This document shows positions 1-10,322 of a stretch of 64,000 bases of DNA, piece after piece. Under the pieces are notes generated by a model that saw only the letters and a program-made list of their open reading frames with translations, ran no database searches and was not told where the DNA came from. Positions within the stretch are counted from its first letter, which is position 1, and each line of letters opens with the position of its first letter. A program made the translations under genes and the position numbers. The stretch is from an uncultured Bacteroidota bacterium. Lineage in GTDB: Bacteria; Bacteroidota; Bacteroidia; Flavobacteriales; Flavobacteriaceae. The stretch covers positions 108,970-172,969 of the forward strand of contig CACNDW010000002.1 of assembly GCA_902619315.1 (NCBI GenBank). Reading direction: 5' to 3'.

Positions 1-139
1 GTATTGATCTTTCAGGATTGACTAGGCTTATGAATTGATCAGTTACTTTGATTCCATTGTGTTGATATATGGCGATTTCAGTAATACCTTCCTCATTGTA
101 TTTCCCACCAGTAGTTTCAATGTCTAAAATAGCATACAT
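1..139 (-). CDS. DnaQ-like 3'-5' exonuclease domain protein (partial, continues past window start)
   Basis: Reverse complement from ATG at 139 translates MYAILDIETTGGKYNEEGITEIAIYQHNGIKVTDQFISLVNPERSI; DIETTG...EIA is the DEDD exonuclease Exo I motif. Confidence 0.85.
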   Translation of the reverse strand, partial: MYAILDIETTGGKYNEEGITEIAIYQHNGIKVTDQFISLVNPERSI

Positions 140-141
140 TC

Positions 142-792
142 TCAGTAGTTTCTGGGTCCAAAAATTTTACTACCAACCCGGATCATATTACTTCCTTGTT
201 CAATGGCTATTAGAAAGTCTCCGCTCATACCCATCGACAGTACTTTAAGAGGGATTTTTTGTTCTTTGTATTTATCGTAAAGAGATTTTAGTCCAGCGAA
301 TTCTCGTTCAATCTGCTTTTGATCTTCAGTGAATGTAGCCATTCCCATCAATCCTTTGATTCGGAGGTGTGGGAGTTCTTTAGCAATTTTAATCGCTTGT
401 TGAGATTCTTGGAAAGAAAGTCCATATTTACTATCCTCCTTAGCTATGTGTATTTGAAGAAGACAATCAATAATGCGATTGTTTTTTTGAGCCTGTTTGT
501 TGATTTCTTTTAATAATTTCAGGCTGTCCACACCATGGATCAAGCTAACATAGGGTGCCATATATTTTACTTTGTTAGATTGCACATGCCCGATCATGTG
601 CCATTGTATATCTTTTGGAAGTATCTCGTACTTTCGCGTCATTTCTTGGATTTTGTTTTCACCAAACTTCCTTTGTCCCGCATTGTATGCCTCTAAAATC
701 TCATCATTGGATTTTGTTTTAGATACCGCTACAAGTTCAACTGTGGCGGGTAACTTCTCGAGCAGTGAAGAAATATTCTTTCCTATATCCAT
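142..792 (-). CDS. YggS-family pyridoxal phosphate homeostasis protein
   Basis: ORF with VELVAVSKTKS, FGENKIQE, WHMIGHVQSNK, MGMSGDF, VGSKIFG motifs of the YggS/PROSC family. Confidence 0.93.
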   Translation of the reverse strand: MDIGKNISSLLEKLPATVELVAVSKTKSNDEILEAYNAGQRKFGENKIQEMTRKYEILPKDIQWHMIGHVQSNKVKYMAPYVSLIHGVDSLKLLKEINKQAQKNNRIIDCLLQIHIAKEDSKYGLSFQESQQAIKIAKELPHLRIKGLMGMATFTEDQKQIEREFAGLKSLYDKYKEQKIPLKVLSMGMSGDFLIAIEQGSNMIRVGSKIFGPRNY

Positions 793-829
793 TCTAATAA
801 TCTATGGTTTGGCTGCAGATTCGAAACAT

Positions 830-1795
830 TTAAACCTTACAAGATTCCATGATCTGATAAGCAAGTTCCAATGCAAGAGTTCCATTTTCTAGCGAAACAG
901 CTACTGGATTTTTATTTTGGATGGCACTTGCAAAATCTTCTAATTCTTCCAATATGGCGTTGGATTCTTCAATTTGTGGATTTTCGAAATAAATTTGTTT
1001 TTTTTCTCCCTGCGCATTTTCCAGGATAAGAGCAAAATCTTCTGGTTTTTCTGGAGCTGATTTCATTTTAATTACCTCTACTTTTTTCTCTAGAAAATCC
1101 ACAGCGATGTAGGAATTTTTTTGAAAAAATCTTGTTTTTCGCATTTTTTTTAGGGATATCCTACTAGCTGTGAGGTTAGCCACACAACCATTTTCAAACT
1201 CGATTCGGGCATTGGTAATGTCAGGTGTATTACTTATAACAGCAACTCCCGAAGCTGAGACAGTTTTTATTTTGGAATCAACAACACTTAACAAAACATC
1301 GATATCGTGAATCATCAAATCCAAGACTACAGGTACGTCGGTTCCTCTAGGATTGAATTCTGCTAGTCGATGGGATTCTATAAACTTTGGCTGGGTTAGT
1401 GCGTGCTTAATGGCCTTAAATGCAGGATTAAAACGTTCTACATGACCAACCTGGCCCAAAACGCCTCTTTTTCTTGCTAAAAAGGTTATCTCATTGGCCT
1501 CGGCAACACTGTTAGCAATCGGTTTTTCAATGAATATATGTTTTCCATGATTGATGGCATTTATTGCATTTTGATGATGGTAGAGGGTAGGAGTTACGAT
1601 GTCTACCATGTCACAAGCTTTGATTAATTCTGCTTCACTTTTGAAAGCAGTGTAGCCTTTTTCTTTTGCTAGGGCCTGAGTATTTTTTTTATTTGGATCA
1701 AAAAATCCGATCAATTCAAATTGATCAGAGGTTTCGAGTAAACGTAAGTGAATTTTTCCCAAATGTCCAGCACCCAAAACACCTACTTTAATCAT
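830..1795 (-). CDS. Gfo/Idh/MocA-family NAD(P)-binding oxidoreductase
   Basis: GVLGAGHLGKIHLRLL Rossmann start and EKPIANSVAEA motif; start revised from 1822 to the ATG at 1795 (MIKVGVLGAG). Confidence 0.9.
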   Translation of the reverse strand: MIKVGVLGAGHLGKIHLRLLETSDQFELIGFFDPNKKNTQALAKEKGYTAFKSEAELIKACDMVDIVTPTLYHHQNAINAINHGKHIFIEKPIANSVAEANEITFLARKRGVLGQVGHVERFNPAFKAIKHALTQPKFIESHRLAEFNPRGTDVPVVLDLMIHDIDVLLSVVDSKIKTVSASGVAVISNTPDITNARIEFENGCVANLTASRISLKKMRKTRFFQKNSYIAVDFLEKKVEVIKMKSAPEKPEDFALILENAQGEKKQIYFENPQIEESNAILEELEDFASAIQNKNPVAVSLENGTLALELAYQIMESCKV

Positions 1796-1863
1796 ATCAA
1801 TAATTTTGATCAAAAGTACCATCTTTTTCTGATTTTTTTTTGGAAGTAATTACATTTGTCCTC

Positions 1864-2508
1864 ATGACCGATACCTTAAAGCACCAAGGGCAAAGAAGAC
1901 AGTTGGTAAAACTCCTAAAGCAGAAAGGCATCCAAGACGAAAGGGTTTTGAATGCAGTGGGAACTGTCCCCCGTCATATTTTTATGGATCCGGGTTTAGA
2001 GGAATATTCCTATTTAGACAAAGCCTTTCCCATAGGAGCCAACCAAACGATTTCACAGCCTTATACTGTTGCATTTCAAACCCAACTTTTGGAATTGAAA
2101 AAAGGTGACAAGGTATTGGAAATCGGAACGGGTTCAGGCTACCAGACAGCAATATTACTAACTTTCGAGGGTATAAAATTATATACCATCGAGCGCCAAC
2201 TGGAATTATTTAAAAAAACGACATTATTGTTTAAGAAATTGAGTTTACAGCCCAAAAAAGTAATATTTGGAGATGGTTACCAAGGGCTTCCTGATCAAGC
2301 CCCTTTTGAAGGAATCATTGTTACCGCAGGTGCCCCTCGGGTGCCTAAATCATTATTAGAACAACTGGCAATTGGTGGACGCCTGGTTATTCCAGTTGGA
2401 GATAAGGACCAGGTCATGACGCGCTATGTAAGGAAAGGAAATAAGACTTTTGATCGCCAGAGCTTTGGGAGTTTTAATTTTGTTCCTATGTTAAAGGATC
2501 GAAATTAA
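1864..2508 (+). CDS. pcm: protein-L-isoaspartate O-methyltransferase
   Basis: VPRHIFMDP, QTISQPYTVAFQTQLL, VLEIGTGSGYQTAIL motifs; start revised from TTG 1840 to ATG 1864, just after a TACATTTG element. Confidence 0.93.
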   Translation: MTDTLKHQGQRRQLVKLLKQKGIQDERVLNAVGTVPRHIFMDPGLEEYSYLDKAFPIGANQTISQPYTVAFQTQLLELKKGDKVLEIGTGSGYQTAILLTFEGIKLYTIERQLELFKKTTLLFKKLSLQPKKVIFGDGYQGLPDQAPFEGIIVTAGAPRVPKSLLEQLAIGGRLVIPVGDKDQVMTRYVRKGNKTFDRQSFGSFNFVPMLKDRN

Positions 2509-5003
2509 AGATCGATATTTAGCCTAATCCCTTGATTGGCTAGTAGTTTACCTATAGCCCAAAAATAGTCAACCCTAAAAAGTTTTAATTTCCTGAACCC
2601 AAGTTTATTTAACCCAACATTGAACTCAATATGAGGTTTTTGTTGATTTACGCTTAGTAAGTGAAAACCTAAGACAAACTCACTTTTGAGTAATCGAATG
2701 AGAGGCCAATTGCCAACACCCCACTTTTGGAACTGATGTTCCCAGTGTATTAAAAAATAATTATCAGATGAACTGAATTCGTAATATGGCAGCAGATTGA
2801 ATTGATTTAGGTAGGGGGTGTTATTTCCAAGAAGGATCTCATTCCCATGAAAATGGTTATAATCCATGAATGCTGGGGTTTCTTTCTGTATAAAAGTACC
2901 AGTTTTAATTCTTAAAAAGCTTGTTCCAACAATTCCTAATGATATTTCTTGATCATAGGTGAAATCAAGTTTCATGTAGTTGTAAAGTGGTACATCACTA
3001 CCAAAAGCCTGTTTAAACTCAAGGGTTAATTGAGGATAATTTTCTTTTTGGGTGTAAAATCTTTGATTGGTGTATTGATAATATTGATTTTGAGGTCGGT
3101 ATTTAATTAGAAAACCATATTTTTTTATGTTATGGTTTTGAAAATCATAATTGGAGTTATTTGGTTTGTTGCTTTTGTAGTTTAGCTCTTTATTAAAGAA
3201 AGAAAAATCGGTTGTATTAGACCTGCTTTTTCTGATATGGTTAGCAGCAGAGAAAGAAACAAAAAATTCTGGACTTAAAAAGGTTGAAAAAATAGCTTCA
3301 ATTTTATTATTTTGATACCATTTTGCAAAATTCTCTTTAAAAAAGAGACTGTTAATATCATTCATAAGAAGTCTGATGGGCTGTTGATCATCAAATTGAA
3401 TCAAACCTATTTCCGCACTTAAGTAGAATCTGGAGTAATTTTCTCTGTTCATCAAATAATCAAGTAGAAGGCCAGGATAGTTTTCCCGGTCCGAGAAACC
3501 GAAGGTGTTGTAAAGCTTGATTCCCAGTGACTTCATTTTCTTTTCCCAATTGCGATTGTAGAAGAAATTGATGTTTGCATTGTAACCTTGAACGGTATTA
3601 AAATGAAAAGATGTAAGTGGTAATGAAAAGCCATAGAAGAAATCTTCTTTACTGTTTTGAATCCTTTTCCCCAATATGTTCCTCCATCGAAAACGATTGG
3701 CCTCGCGGTCCAAAGAGTCCATGTATGCAGGAGCTTTGTGGGCTTTGGCAATACTATCTTTTTTAATATAGTTGGAAGATTCATTTTCCGTTAGGGGAAT
3801 GGGTCTGTTATTTTGAAAAATGGAGTCTTTTTCTTGAGCTCCGTCGAGGATTTCATATATTTTTTTGCCGAATGTTCTGTCGTTAAAGTTCGGTTTGAAG
3901 TCATAATCATTATAAACAGCAGAAAAACGGGCTATAAAATTGAACCCAAAAATACCTGCGTCGAAATCAATGACTTGATCACTTTTTACCCAGGTATCGG
4001 ATTTGGGGTCGTAGTTAAAGTTTTGTTTTATGCTGAATGAGTTTATTATTGAAATTGAACTTTGTTTTTGGTCCAATTGCAATTCCAGTCCATAAAAGCT
4101 CCAATCGTCCTCTACTATGTAGATAGTCCCCTTAAAAGTTGGAGAGGAGTCTGTCTTTCGATTGACCTCTATTTGATTAATTAACTTACCCTCATCGGTA
4201 TAAAACGTACCCAAAAGCTTATAATGGTAAAATGAAAATGCCATTTCACCAATTGGTGAAATCAAATCATTATTAAGGTTTACACTATTTTGATAAAAGT
4301 TAAACTCTGCATCCGCTGCACTATTGAATGTGAGGGCCTGCTTATCTCCACTTATTTTTACGGCTGTTATAGTCTCTTTAAACTGCTCGTGGTCTTTTGA
4401 AATTTTTGAGTAGGTTTCTGACAGATACAATATTCCAGATCTGGTGGAATCCAAATCCTGATTAGAGACATCAATATCCTGACCCAATATCTTGCGTGGT
4501 AACTCTTTGGTGCTAACGACCCCTTTGGAATAAAAGTTAGCAGTGAATCGTTGATTTTTTGATAGGTTTTCTTTTCTCCTTTTTATTGTGGCTCTAATTA
4601 TGGCGTTAGCTGGGTTTTCCTCTGATTTTAGAGTGATTTCTTCTAGAGAAATAAACTCTTCTTTCATCTTCACTTCGTATTCATGGGAGGTCAATTTCAA
4701 ATTATAAGGTCGCTTTATTGTTTTAAATCCCAAACTTTTGAAAACAACAATACCATTTTCACTTGGAAGATTTCCCAAATAAAATTTCCCCTCACTATTT
4801 GTGACTGTTCCAACAAAAGACTCCTGAACATATACACTAACACCACTAAGTGGGTTGTTAAGGCTGTCCGTAACCTTACCATTTAGTTGAGCCAATATGG
4901 TTGTGGTAAAAGGGAGCATAAAATACAGGAATCCTTTTCGACTCAAAAAAAATGTTTTTAAAAATTTTATGATTTGAAAGGAAGCTTTAGGATTTGAATC
5001 CAT
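2505..5003 (-). CDS. DUF5686 / carboxypeptidase regulatory-like (CarboxypepD_reg-like) outer membrane protein
   Basis: N-terminal signal, GKVTDSLNNPLSGVSVYVQESFVGTVTNSEGKFYL regulatory-like domain, long beta-rich C-terminus typical of Bacteroidota DUF5686 proteins. Confidence 0.85.
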   Translation of the reverse strand: MDSNPKASFQIIKFLKTFFLSRKGFLYFMLPFTTTILAQLNGKVTDSLNNPLSGVSVYVQESFVGTVTNSEGKFYLGNLPSENGIVVFKSLGFKTIKRPYNLKLTSHEYEVKMKEEFISLEEITLKSEENPANAIIRATIKRRKENLSKNQRFTANFYSKGVVSTKELPRKILGQDIDVSNQDLDSTRSGILYLSETYSKISKDHEQFKETITAVKISGDKQALTFNSAADAEFNFYQNSVNLNNDLISPIGEMAFSFYHYKLLGTFYTDEGKLINQIEVNRKTDSSPTFKGTIYIVEDDWSFYGLELQLDQKQSSISIINSFSIKQNFNYDPKSDTWVKSDQVIDFDAGIFGFNFIARFSAVYNDYDFKPNFNDRTFGKKIYEILDGAQEKDSIFQNNRPIPLTENESSNYIKKDSIAKAHKAPAYMDSLDREANRFRWRNILGKRIQNSKEDFFYGFSLPLTSFHFNTVQGYNANINFFYNRNWEKKMKSLGIKLYNTFGFSDRENYPGLLLDYLMNRENYSRFYLSAEIGLIQFDDQQPIRLLMNDINSLFFKENFAKWYQNNKIEAIFSTFLSPEFFVSFSAANHIRKSRSNTTDFSFFNKELNYKSNKPNNSNYDFQNHNIKKYGFLIKYRPQNQYYQYTNQRFYTQKENYPQLTLEFKQAFGSDVPLYNYMKLDFTYDQEISLGIVGTSFLRIKTGTFIQKETPAFMDYNHFHGNEILLGNNTPYLNQFNLLPYYEFSSSDNYFLIHWEHQFQKWGVGNWPLIRLLKSEFVLGFHLLSVNQQKPHIEFNVGLNKLGFRKLKLFRVDYFWAIGKLLANQGIRLNIDL

Positions 5004-5074
5004 AGAATTTGGAGTGAATAGTTTAGTAACGATGACTATCGTTTAGAGTTATTAATTAAATATAATTATAATAC

Positions 5075-5536
5075 CTATCGGTTAAAACTTTTTTTTAAAC
5101 GATCCAAGTCTCTTTTGTTGTCTCGGTCTTTAAGAGTTTCCCTTTTATCGAAAAGTTTTTTACCCCGGGCCAGTGCGATCGTAACCTTGGCAAAGCCTTT
5201 ATCGTTGATGAAAAGATTAAGAGGAACGATTGTCAAGCCCGTATTTCTGACTTCTCTATTTAGTTTCTTCAGTTCTATTTTCTTGAGTAAAAGCTTTCTA
5301 CTCCCTCGAGGACGATGATTGAAACGTGTGCCAAAGGCGTATTCTTCAATGAACATATTTACTGCAAAAAGCTCTCCCTTTTCATTGAATTCACAAAAGC
5401 TTTCCGCAATGGAGGCCTTACTGTTTCGGATTGATTTGATTTCTGTTCCAGACAGAACAATACCTGCGATATATTCATCGAGAATTTCGTATTCAAAACG
5501 TGCACGTTTGTTTTGTATATTAATTTGCTTTTGCAC
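5075..5536 (-). CDS. smpB: SsrA-binding protein SmpB (GTG start)
   Basis: INIQNKRARFEYEILDEYIAGIVLSGTEIKSIRNSKASI and C-terminal KKLFDKRETLKDRDNKRDLDR; start codon reads GTG on the minus strand. Confidence 0.96.
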   Translation of the reverse strand: MQKQINIQNKRARFEYEILDEYIAGIVLSGTEIKSIRNSKASIAESFCEFNEKGELFAVNMFIEEYAFGTRFNHRPRGSRKLLLKKIELKKLNREVRNTGLTIVPLNLFINDKGFAKVTIALARGKKLFDKRETLKDRDNKRDLDRLKKSFNR

Positions 5537-5902
5537 AGGTCAAAGTTACAATTTATTCGATGATCGAATATACTTCTATACTGAACCGTATACCCCCAAT
5601 TAAAATGACAACTTTACAAAAAAGCTAAGCTTTTAAACAAATTTGATCAATCCAAAAAAATGTATGATGGCTTATAAAAAAATAGATACACTAATAAAAT
5701 TACTTTCTAATCGCCATTAGAATAAATAGGATTAAATTGAAATACAGTTTATAATGTAGTCTATGTTTAATCACACAAGAACATCAGAGTTAAAAGGGAT
5801 GGTTAAGGTGTCAACAAACTTAGTGTTTAAAAAGTTTCTCTTTATTTTACAATCATATTGAAATAACTTAAGTGACCAACCTACAGATCGGTATTTTGAT
5901 AT

Positions 5903-8503
5903 TTATTCTTTTTTACCACCAAGATTTCTAAAAACAATCTTTCCGTCAAAATGATCCACTAAAATGGGGTTTGTATTATCTATTTTACCTGCTAATAGTT
6001 CTTTACTCAATGCATTGAGTAATTTTTTCTGTATAACCCTTTTGACGGGTCTTCCACCGTATTCTGGTTCAAAACCCCATTTTGCCAGAGCTGTGATGGC
6101 TTCGTCTGAGGCAGAGATTTTGATTTCTTGCTGTTTAAGTCTGTGGGCCAAAATTTTGAATTGTAAATTTACAATTGATTCGATTTCTTTTGCAGTAAGC
6201 GGAGAAAACATTATGATGTCGTCAATTCTATTAAGAAATTCCGCTCTTATGGTTTCTTTCAGAAGTTGTAAGACTTCTTTTTTGGCTATATTCTGAGCAT
6301 GGTCAAAATTGGAGTTATTTTCGAAAACAGATTTAATTTTGTGACTTCCTAAGTTGGAGGTCATAATAACGATTGTGTTTTTAAAGTCTGCAGTTCGACC
6401 CTTATTGTCGGTAAGTCTACCCTCATCTAGTACTTGTAACAAAAGATTGAAGGTGTCAGGGTGGGCCTTTTCAATTTCATCCAGCAGAACAACCGAATAG
6501 GGTTTTCGTCTGACGGCTTCGGTGAGTTGTCCACCTTCATCATATCCTATATATCCAGGAGGGGCACCAATGAGTCTGCTGATGGAGTGACGTTCTTGAT
6601 ACTCGCTCATGTCGATACGGGTAATACTATTTTGGTCATCAAAAAGTACCTCGGCCAGCGCTTTGGCCAATTCTGTCTTTCCTATACCTGTGGTACCCAA
6701 GAATAGAAAACTCCCAATTGGACGCTTTTGATCTTGAAGCCCTGCCCGACTTCTTCGTATAGCGTCCGACACAGCTTCAACGGCAGTTTCTTGGCCAACC
6801 ATACGTTTGTGAATCTCTTCCTCAAGATTTAGTAGCCTATCTTTTTCAGATTTTAGCATTTTGCTGGTGGGGATTCCCGTCCATTTGGAGACTACCTCAG
6901 TGATATCGTCGTAGTTTACCTCCTCTTTGATCATACTTTCTTTTTTTTGATGTTCAATCAATTCGAGGTGTAGTTGATCTAGATTTTCCTGAGCGGCTTT
7001 AATCTTCCCATAGCGTAATTCAGCAACTGTAGCATAGTCGCCCTCTCTCTCGGCTCGATCAGCTTGGAGCTTGAAGTTCTCAATCTCTTGTTTGGTTTGT
7101 TGGATTTTATCCACCCGGTCTTTTTCTTGACTCCATTGCGCAAAAAGAGTATTCCGCTCCTCTTTAAAGTTAGAGAGTTCTTTATTTAGTTTTGCCACTT
7201 TTACCTTATCTTTTTCACGTTTGATGGCAACGATCTCAATTTCAATCTGACGGATTTTACGGTCTAAGGTGTCCAGTTCCTCAGGTTTGGAATTCATTTC
7301 CATTCTCAATTTTGAAGCTGCTTCATCAATAAGGTCAATGGCCTTGTCCGGGAGGAATCTATCAGAGATATAACGGTTTGAGAGCATTACAGCTCCAATA
7401 ATGGCTTCGTCTTTGATCCTAACCTTATGGTGGGCTTCGTATTTATCTTTAATGCCGCGTAAAATGGATATGGCACTTTCGGTATCTGGTTCATCTACAA
7501 CAACTTTTTGGAACCGCCTTTCCAGTGCTTTGTCCTTTTCAAAATATTTTTGGTATTCGTTCAGTGTTGTTGCACCAATGGCTCTAAGTTCTCCTCTTGC
7601 CAGGGCGGGTTTAAGTATATTGGCTGCGTCCATGGCTCCTTCACCACCACCGGCACCGACTAAGGTGTGTATTTCATCAATAAAAAGTACGATGTCTCCA
7701 TTGCTGGTTACTACTTCTTTGATAACGCTCTTAAGTCGTTCTTCAAATTCTCCTTTGAACTTAGCCCCAGCGATCAATGCACCCATATCAAGTGCAAAAA
7801 TTTTTTTTTCTTTTAAGTTTTCTGGTACATCACCATCTATGATACGGTGGGCTAGTCCCTCTGCAATGGCAGTTTTTCCTGTTCCGGGCTCGCCAACAAG
7901 TATGGGGTTGTTTTTGGTTCTTCTTGAAATAATTTGGAGCAAACGTCTGATTTCTTCATCTCGACCAATAACGGGATCGAGCTTACTTTCTTTGGCCAAT
8001 TGATTGAGGTTTTTTGCATATTTTTCTAATGCGTTGTATTGATCTTCAGCCGATGCGGATGTGATTTTTTCCCCTTTTTGAAGCTGAGAAAGGGATTCTT
8101 TTAGGCTATTTTGAGTAATGCCTTGATCTTTTAATATTTTACTAATATTTCCGGTGCTATCAAATAAGGCCAATAAGAGGTGTTGGGTAGCGACAAATTC
8201 ATCTTTTGAAGCCTTGGAAAGGTTAATAGCATTGATTATTGTTTTGGAGGCATTGGGGGATAAAACAATGTCTCCACCTGATACCTTGGGTAGACTTTCG
8301 AGCGCCTTGTCAGCGAGTTTTTCCAAAAGTGGAAAATTGACCTGAAGTTTTTTAAATACAAAAGGTAAAACATTATTATCCACCTCTAGTAATCCCTTAA
8401 ATAGGTGTTCATTTTCAATTTGCTGATGACCTAATTGTTGGGTTAGTTGCTGGGCGGATTGAATTACCTCTTGAGATTTTATGGTAAAATTATTCAGATT
8501 CAT
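5903..8503 (-). CDS. clpB: ATP-dependent chaperone ClpB
   Basis: Two AAA+ modules (GEPGTGKTAIAEGLA and FLGTTGIGKTELAKALAE), Clp N domain, coiled-coil middle domain; start likely MNLNNFTIKSQ at 8503. Confidence 0.97.
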   Translation of the reverse strand: MNLNNFTIKSQEVIQSAQQLTQQLGHQQIENEHLFKGLLEVDNNVLPFVFKKLQVNFPLLEKLADKALESLPKVSGGDIVLSPNASKTIINAINLSKASKDEFVATQHLLLALFDSTGNISKILKDQGITQNSLKESLSQLQKGEKITSASAEDQYNALEKYAKNLNQLAKESKLDPVIGRDEEIRRLLQIISRRTKNNPILVGEPGTGKTAIAEGLAHRIIDGDVPENLKEKKIFALDMGALIAGAKFKGEFEERLKSVIKEVVTSNGDIVLFIDEIHTLVGAGGGEGAMDAANILKPALARGELRAIGATTLNEYQKYFEKDKALERRFQKVVVDEPDTESAISILRGIKDKYEAHHKVRIKDEAIIGAVMLSNRYISDRFLPDKAIDLIDEAASKLRMEMNSKPEELDTLDRKIRQIEIEIVAIKREKDKVKVAKLNKELSNFKEERNTLFAQWSQEKDRVDKIQQTKQEIENFKLQADRAEREGDYATVAELRYGKIKAAQENLDQLHLELIEHQKKESMIKEEVNYDDITEVVSKWTGIPTSKMLKSEKDRLLNLEEEIHKRMVGQETAVEAVSDAIRRSRAGLQDQKRPIGSFLFLGTTGIGKTELAKALAEVLFDDQNSITRIDMSEYQERHSISRLIGAPPGYIGYDEGGQLTEAVRRKPYSVVLLDEIEKAHPDTFNLLLQVLDEGRLTDNKGRTADFKNTIVIMTSNLGSHKIKSVFENNSNFDHAQNIAKKEVLQLLKETIRAEFLNRIDDIIMFSPLTAKEIESIVNLQFKILAHRLKQQEIKISASDEAITALAKWGFEPEYGGRPVKRVIQKKLLNALSKELLAGKIDNTNPILVDHFDGKIVFRNLGGKKE

Positions 8504-8602
8504 GCATTTTATTTTCAATAAACTTGATCAAGATTTATTCCAAGTTCTTGAAGGTGCCTTTTTGTCTTATTTAGTGGTAAAAAAATGACAAACTGTCTAG
8601 GT

Positions 8603-10105
8603 TTAGGATTTGTTCTCAAATTTCCGCCAGACGCTATTGAGTCCATTGATTAAATCTGAAGCCAACATAAAAGCAGGTGAGATGGATTCACATAAAATAT
8701 CGGCTGAATAACCATGTGCAAAAACCCCCACTATACTAGCTTCTATTGGGGGATACCCTTTGGCCAATAGTCCTCCAATAATCCCGGTCAGCACATCACC
8801 AGTTCCAGCGGTAGCCATTGCAGGATTGCCACTACTGTTGAACCAAATGTTACCATCCGGTAAAGCAATGGCTGAGTGAGCACCTTTTAATATACATATG
8901 ATATTGTGATTTACTGAAAACTGGATGAGTAATTTCAACTTTTCTTGTTCGGTTTTCCATGATCCAACCAGTCTTTCAAATTCTTTTGGATGTGGTGTAA
9001 TAATGGTGTTTTTTGGAAGTATTTCTTTTAATTTTGGATGTTCAGCAATTATGTTAATGGCATCTGCGTCAATAACCATTTGAGCAGAACTTGAAGTCAA
9101 AACGGATTCTAAATATTTCTTTGCATCTGAATTGGTTCCCATTCCAGGGCCTATTGAAATAGTATTATAATTTAAACCATAATATCCTGATATTGAACTT
9201 ATCCCACGATTTATTTCAATTATTGCTTCAGGTACAGTGTTTTGTAAGATGTCAATACCACACTTGGGGGTCAGTACTGATAATTTCCCGACACCTGTTC
9301 TAAGTGCTGCACGTGCAGCCAATATTGCAGCCCCCATTTTTCCTTCACTACCCGCGATCAACAAGAGGTTACCATTGCTGCCCTTGTGATCGAATTTGTG
9401 GGTTCCTTTAAAATGGATTTTTGCTTTTTCCGCCGTTAAATAATGATAGGGTGTACAAACTTTCTCCAAATAGGAGGGCAAGATACCAATGTCTAATAGA
9501 TGAAAATGTCCAGATTTTTTACCGTATTCGGGCAAAAGGAAAGCCAATTTTGGCATTTGAAAACAAAGTGTGTGGGTGGCCTGAACAATTCTGTTGGGTT
9601 GATTTTCGTGATTGAAATCAGAAAAAAGTCCTGTGGGGATATCAATGGACAATATTGTATTTGGCATTTCATTTAGGACTTGAATAATTCTTTTTAATGG
9701 ACCTTCAACGGATCGATTTAGTCCTGTCCCCAGAAGGGCATCAATGATGACTTCATCTTTTTGGATTTTTGATAAAGATTCAGGAGTTAATTCTTTAAAT
9801 TTTTTTTTAGGAATTTTGGATTTGTTCCGATTGTAATCATTGCTAGGTATTTTTCCTAATGCAAATTCAAAGAGTGTACAAGAATATTTTTTTTGCCGAA
9901 GCATTCGATAAAGTGCTAGTCCATCTCCGCCATTGTTACCTGTACCACATAGAAGAGTAAGCTTTTGATCCACATTATAGCGTTGGCAAATCCATTTAAA
10001 ACAAGTCTTTGCTGCCCTTTCCATCAGATCAATAGACTCAATAGGCTCCATGCGAATAGTTTGGATATCTGCCTCTTGAATTTGGGATTGATTTAGGATC
10101 TTCAT
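8603..10105 (-). CDS. nnr: bifunctional NAD(P)H-hydrate epimerase / ADP-dependent NAD(P)H-hydrate dehydratase
   Basis: N-terminal YjeF_N (LLCGTGNNGGDGLALYRML) plus C-terminal carbohydrate-kinase-like domain (MATAGTGDVLTGIIGGLLA). Confidence 0.95.
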   Translation of the reverse strand: MKILNQSQIQEADIQTIRMEPIESIDLMERAAKTCFKWICQRYNVDQKLTLLCGTGNNGGDGLALYRMLRQKKYSCTLFEFALGKIPSNDYNRNKSKIPKKKFKELTPESLSKIQKDEVIIDALLGTGLNRSVEGPLKRIIQVLNEMPNTILSIDIPTGLFSDFNHENQPNRIVQATHTLCFQMPKLAFLLPEYGKKSGHFHLLDIGILPSYLEKVCTPYHYLTAEKAKIHFKGTHKFDHKGSNGNLLLIAGSEGKMGAAILAARAALRTGVGKLSVLTPKCGIDILQNTVPEAIIEINRGISSISGYYGLNYNTISIGPGMGTNSDAKKYLESVLTSSSAQMVIDADAINIIAEHPKLKEILPKNTIITPHPKEFERLVGSWKTEQEKLKLLIQFSVNHNIICILKGAHSAIALPDGNIWFNSSGNPAMATAGTGDVLTGIIGGLLAKGYPPIEASIVGVFAHGYSADILCESISPAFMLASDLINGLNSVWRKFENKS

Positions 10106-10293
10106 TCGTATTAAATTATTGGTCTAAATTTATTTTTTATGTTTTTAAATTTAAAAAGTTTTATCAGTTATATAATAAATTTAATTAATTGGTATCCATA
10201 TAGTTAATAATAATCACCGATTGATTTTATTCCGCTATGTAAAATATTTAAATTTTAATTTAGAAATAAATAATCAAGCTTTTATTAAAATCT

Positions 10294-10301
10294 TATTTTT
10301 G
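10294..10301 (+). promoter_or_regulatory. candidate Bacteroidota -7 element (TATTTTTG) upstream of glyA
   Basis: TAnnTTTG match 22 nt upstream of the glyA ATG; -33 element not clear. Confidence 0.5.
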
Positions 10302-10322
10302 TAATTGAATATTAAATGAACG

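Noticed and set aside
7401-8003. 200-aa + strand ORF
   Set aside because: Antisense to the conserved clpB coding sequence; no recognisable domain and best explained as shadow reading frame.
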